Below, piece after piece: positions 5,978 to 6,706 of a stretch of 6,706 nt of DNA (position 1 is the first letter of the stretch; each line of letters starts with the position of its first letter). The translations under genes were made by a program, and so were the position numbers. The DNA is from Planctomycetota bacterium (GTDB lineage Bacteria > Planctomycetota > MHYJ01 > JACPRB01): assembly GCA_016200125.1 (NCBI GenBank), contig JACQFK010000589.1:1-6706 (forward strand), in the 5' to 3' direction. Below the pieces are notes generated by a model. The model was not told the origin of the DNA, searched no databases, and saw only the letters and a list, made by a program, of their open reading frames with translations.

Positions 5978-6258
5978 CGCCGGTCCGATAGGACCTGCCG
6001 GGAGAGCCCTGAAAGGCGGGGCGCGGGAAAGTCGGGGATGGGGTCCTCCTTCCCGAGGACGAGCTTCCCTTCCGATGCCAGCCGCCTGACCTTGCGCTCG
6101 ATCGGGGACAGGTTTCCGACGGACCGATCGGCGCCGCTGATCGTCGCGATGGGGCGCCCGCGGGAGGTGACGATCACCCGGTCGCCCTTCTCCACCGCCC
6201 GCAGCGCCCTTCCGAGGTGGGCCTGGAGTTCACGGACTCCGTAGCTGATGTCCTTCAT
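5974..6258 (-). CDS. Phd/YefM-family antitoxin
   Basis: A 94-residue antitoxin. Residues 1-45 show the Phd/YefM DNA-binding fold: ISYGVRELQAHLGRALRAVEKGDRVIVTSRGRPIATI, where the helix, the GDRVIVTSRGRPIA hairpin and the Arg-rich strand are typical. The C-terminal half (SPIERKVRRLASEGKL and then a Pro-rich tail) would wrap around and inhibit the PIN toxin encoded immediately downstream. Pairing of Phd-type antitoxins with VapC toxins is common. The protein is expected to repress its own promoter, and a perfect inverted repeat covers its start codon and -10 element. No Shine-Dalgarno is visible before ATG 6258. Confidence 0.9.
   Translation of the reverse strand: MKDISYGVRELQAHLGRALRAVEKGDRVIVTSRGRPIATISGADRSVGNLSPIERKVRRLASEGKLVLGKEDPIPDFPAPRLSGLSRQVLSDRR
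5982..5995 (-). promoter_or_regulatory. Hairpin before the toxin start codon
   Basis: On the minus strand GGTCC-TATC-GGACC forms a 5-bp stem with a 4-base loop ending four bases before the toxin ATG at 5977, inside the last antitoxin codons. It may mask the toxin ribosome-binding region until ribosomes translating the antitoxin open it. Whether it acts this way is inference. Confidence 0.35.
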
Positions 6259-6276
6259 GCATATACAGCATATGCA
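6258..6276. promoter_or_regulatory. Toxin-antitoxin operator (inverted repeat)
   Basis: TGCATAT-ACAGC-ATATGCA is a perfect 7-bp inverted repeat with a 5-base centre, overlapping the first base of the antitoxin ATG. A further copy of the half-site core ATGCAA occurs at 6290-6295, 18 bases from the copy at 6272-6277. This is the expected place for an autoregulatory Phd-type operator. Confidence 0.7.
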
Positions 6277-6295
6277 AGTCGTCCGGCGGATGCAA
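6267..6295 (-). promoter_or_regulatory. Promoter of the toxin-antitoxin operon
   Basis: On the minus strand TTGCAT (6295-6290) and TATGCT (6272-6267, four of six of the -10 consensus) are exactly 17 bases apart. The -10 lies in the operator palindrome. The predicted transcription start, near 6260, is about two bases from the antitoxin ATG, giving a nearly leaderless message that explains the missing Shine-Dalgarno. Confidence 0.5.
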
Positions 6296-6305
6296 GGGGA
6301 AGGGG

Positions 6306-6706
6306 CTAGGCCAGGATGTCCTTGATGACCTTGCCGTGGACGTCCGTCAGGCGGAAGTCGCGGCCCGAGTAGCGGTAGGTCAGCCTCGTGTGGTCGAGCC
6401 CCATGAGGTGCAGGATCGTCGCGTGGAAGTCGTGCACGTGGACGGGATTCTCCGTGATCTTCGCGCCGTACTCGTCGGTGGCTCCGTACGAGTAACCGCT
6501 CTTCACGCCGCCGCCGGCGAGGAGGACCGTGAAGGCGGGGGCGTGATGGCCGCGGCCCTCGGGCGTCAGGTCGGTCCAGGGCGTTCGGCCGAACTCGCCC
6601 ATGCCGACGATCAGGGTCTCTTCCAGCATCCCGCGGCGCTTCAGGTCCTTGATGAAGGCCGCCAGGGGGCGGTCCAGCTTCTGGGACAGCCCGCGGTGCT
6701 GCAGGA
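6306..6706 (-). CDS. DUF1501 domain protein, C-terminal fragment
   Basis: The gene enters from the right edge and ends with TAG at 6306, so the last 132 residues are visible. The frame is open to the edge (QHRGLSQKLDRPLAAFIKDL), upstream of the internal ATG at 6629. The sequence has the classic DUF1501 C-terminal signature: ETLIVGMGEFGRTPW, then GRGHHAPAFTVLLAGGGVKSG, YSYGATDEYGAKITENPVHVHDFHAT as neighbouring segments, ILHLMGLDHTRLTYRYSGRDFRLT, and VHGKVIKDIL. Full members are about 400-480 residues, usually with a Tat signal, and belong to the alkaline-phosphatase/sulfatase-like superfamily. They are commonly encoded beside DUF1549/DUF1553 cytochrome-type proteins in Planctomycetota, but that neighbour would lie outside this window. 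The toxin-antitoxin pair follows 47 bases downstream on the same strand with its own promoter. Confidence 0.92.
   Translation of the reverse strand, partial: LQHRGLSQKLDRPLAAFIKDLKRRGMLEETLIVGMGEFGRTPWTDLTPEGRGHHAPAFTVLLAGGGVKSGYSYGATDEYGAKITENPVHVHDFHATILHLMGLDHTRLTYRYSGRDFRLTDVHGKVIKDILA

Noticed and set aside
5600..6244. A 214-codon plus-strand frame opposite the toxin-antitoxin pair
   Set aside because: The minus strand encodes an intact PIN toxin with all four acidic residues and a Phd antitoxin with ATGA coupling; the plus frame has no recognisable features.

Overview
The window is high-GC bacterial DNA (visibly about two-thirds G+C) packed with short-spaced genes. The gene families point to a Planctomycetota-like or Acidobacteriota/Verrucomicrobiota-like environmental bacterium. 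It carries a Tat-exported DUF1552 protein, the C-terminus of a DUF1501 protein, a Tat-exported Gfo/Idh/MocA-like protein, a membrane protein resembling spermidine synthase fusions, and a predicted outer-membrane beta-barrel. That phylum call is an inference from family content only; there is no rRNA or other marker gene here. I see no tRNA, rRNA, CRISPR array, insertion sequence or replication origin, and no gene-free stretch longer than about 155 bases.

Layout, left to right. At 1-147 (minus) lies the N-terminus of a secreted protein with a Lys/Glu/Pro-rich linker, truncated by the window edge. At 162-1538 (minus) is the DUF1552 protein just upstream of it, probably in the same transcript. 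A 75-bp divergent intergenic region separates this from a plus-strand gene at 1614-2714. That gene joins the membrane N-terminus of a spermidine-synthase-like protein to what looks like its distal C-terminal part, with no catalytic domain. It ends tail to tail on a minus-strand gene (2711-3988, Tat-exported Rossmann/oxidoreductase-like), and the two TAG stops share one CTAG. Upstream of that gene and probably co-transcribed is a beta-carbonic anhydrase (4049-4717, GTG start). A divergent promoter region leads to a plus-strand outer-membrane beta-barrel protein (4871-5545). Facing it is a minus-strand type II toxin-antitoxin pair: a Phd/YefM antitoxin (5974-6258) overlapping by ATGA with a VapC-like PIN toxin (5552-5977). 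The right edge holds the C-terminal third or so of a DUF1501 protein (6306-6706, minus).

How they fit together. Most products act outside the cytoplasm (two Tat-type signals, one Sec-type protein, one barrel, one cut-off signal-peptide protein). The cytoplasmic modules are the carbonic anhydrase and the toxin-antitoxin pair. The genes do not form one pathway that I can recognise. The most noteworthy items are the apparently internally deleted spermidine-synthase-like protein; the toxin-antitoxin control region, where a perfect inverted repeat covers both the -10 element and the start codon of an apparently leaderless antitoxin; and a terminator embedded in the 3' end of an opposing gene. I did not find evidence of an entirely new system in this window.
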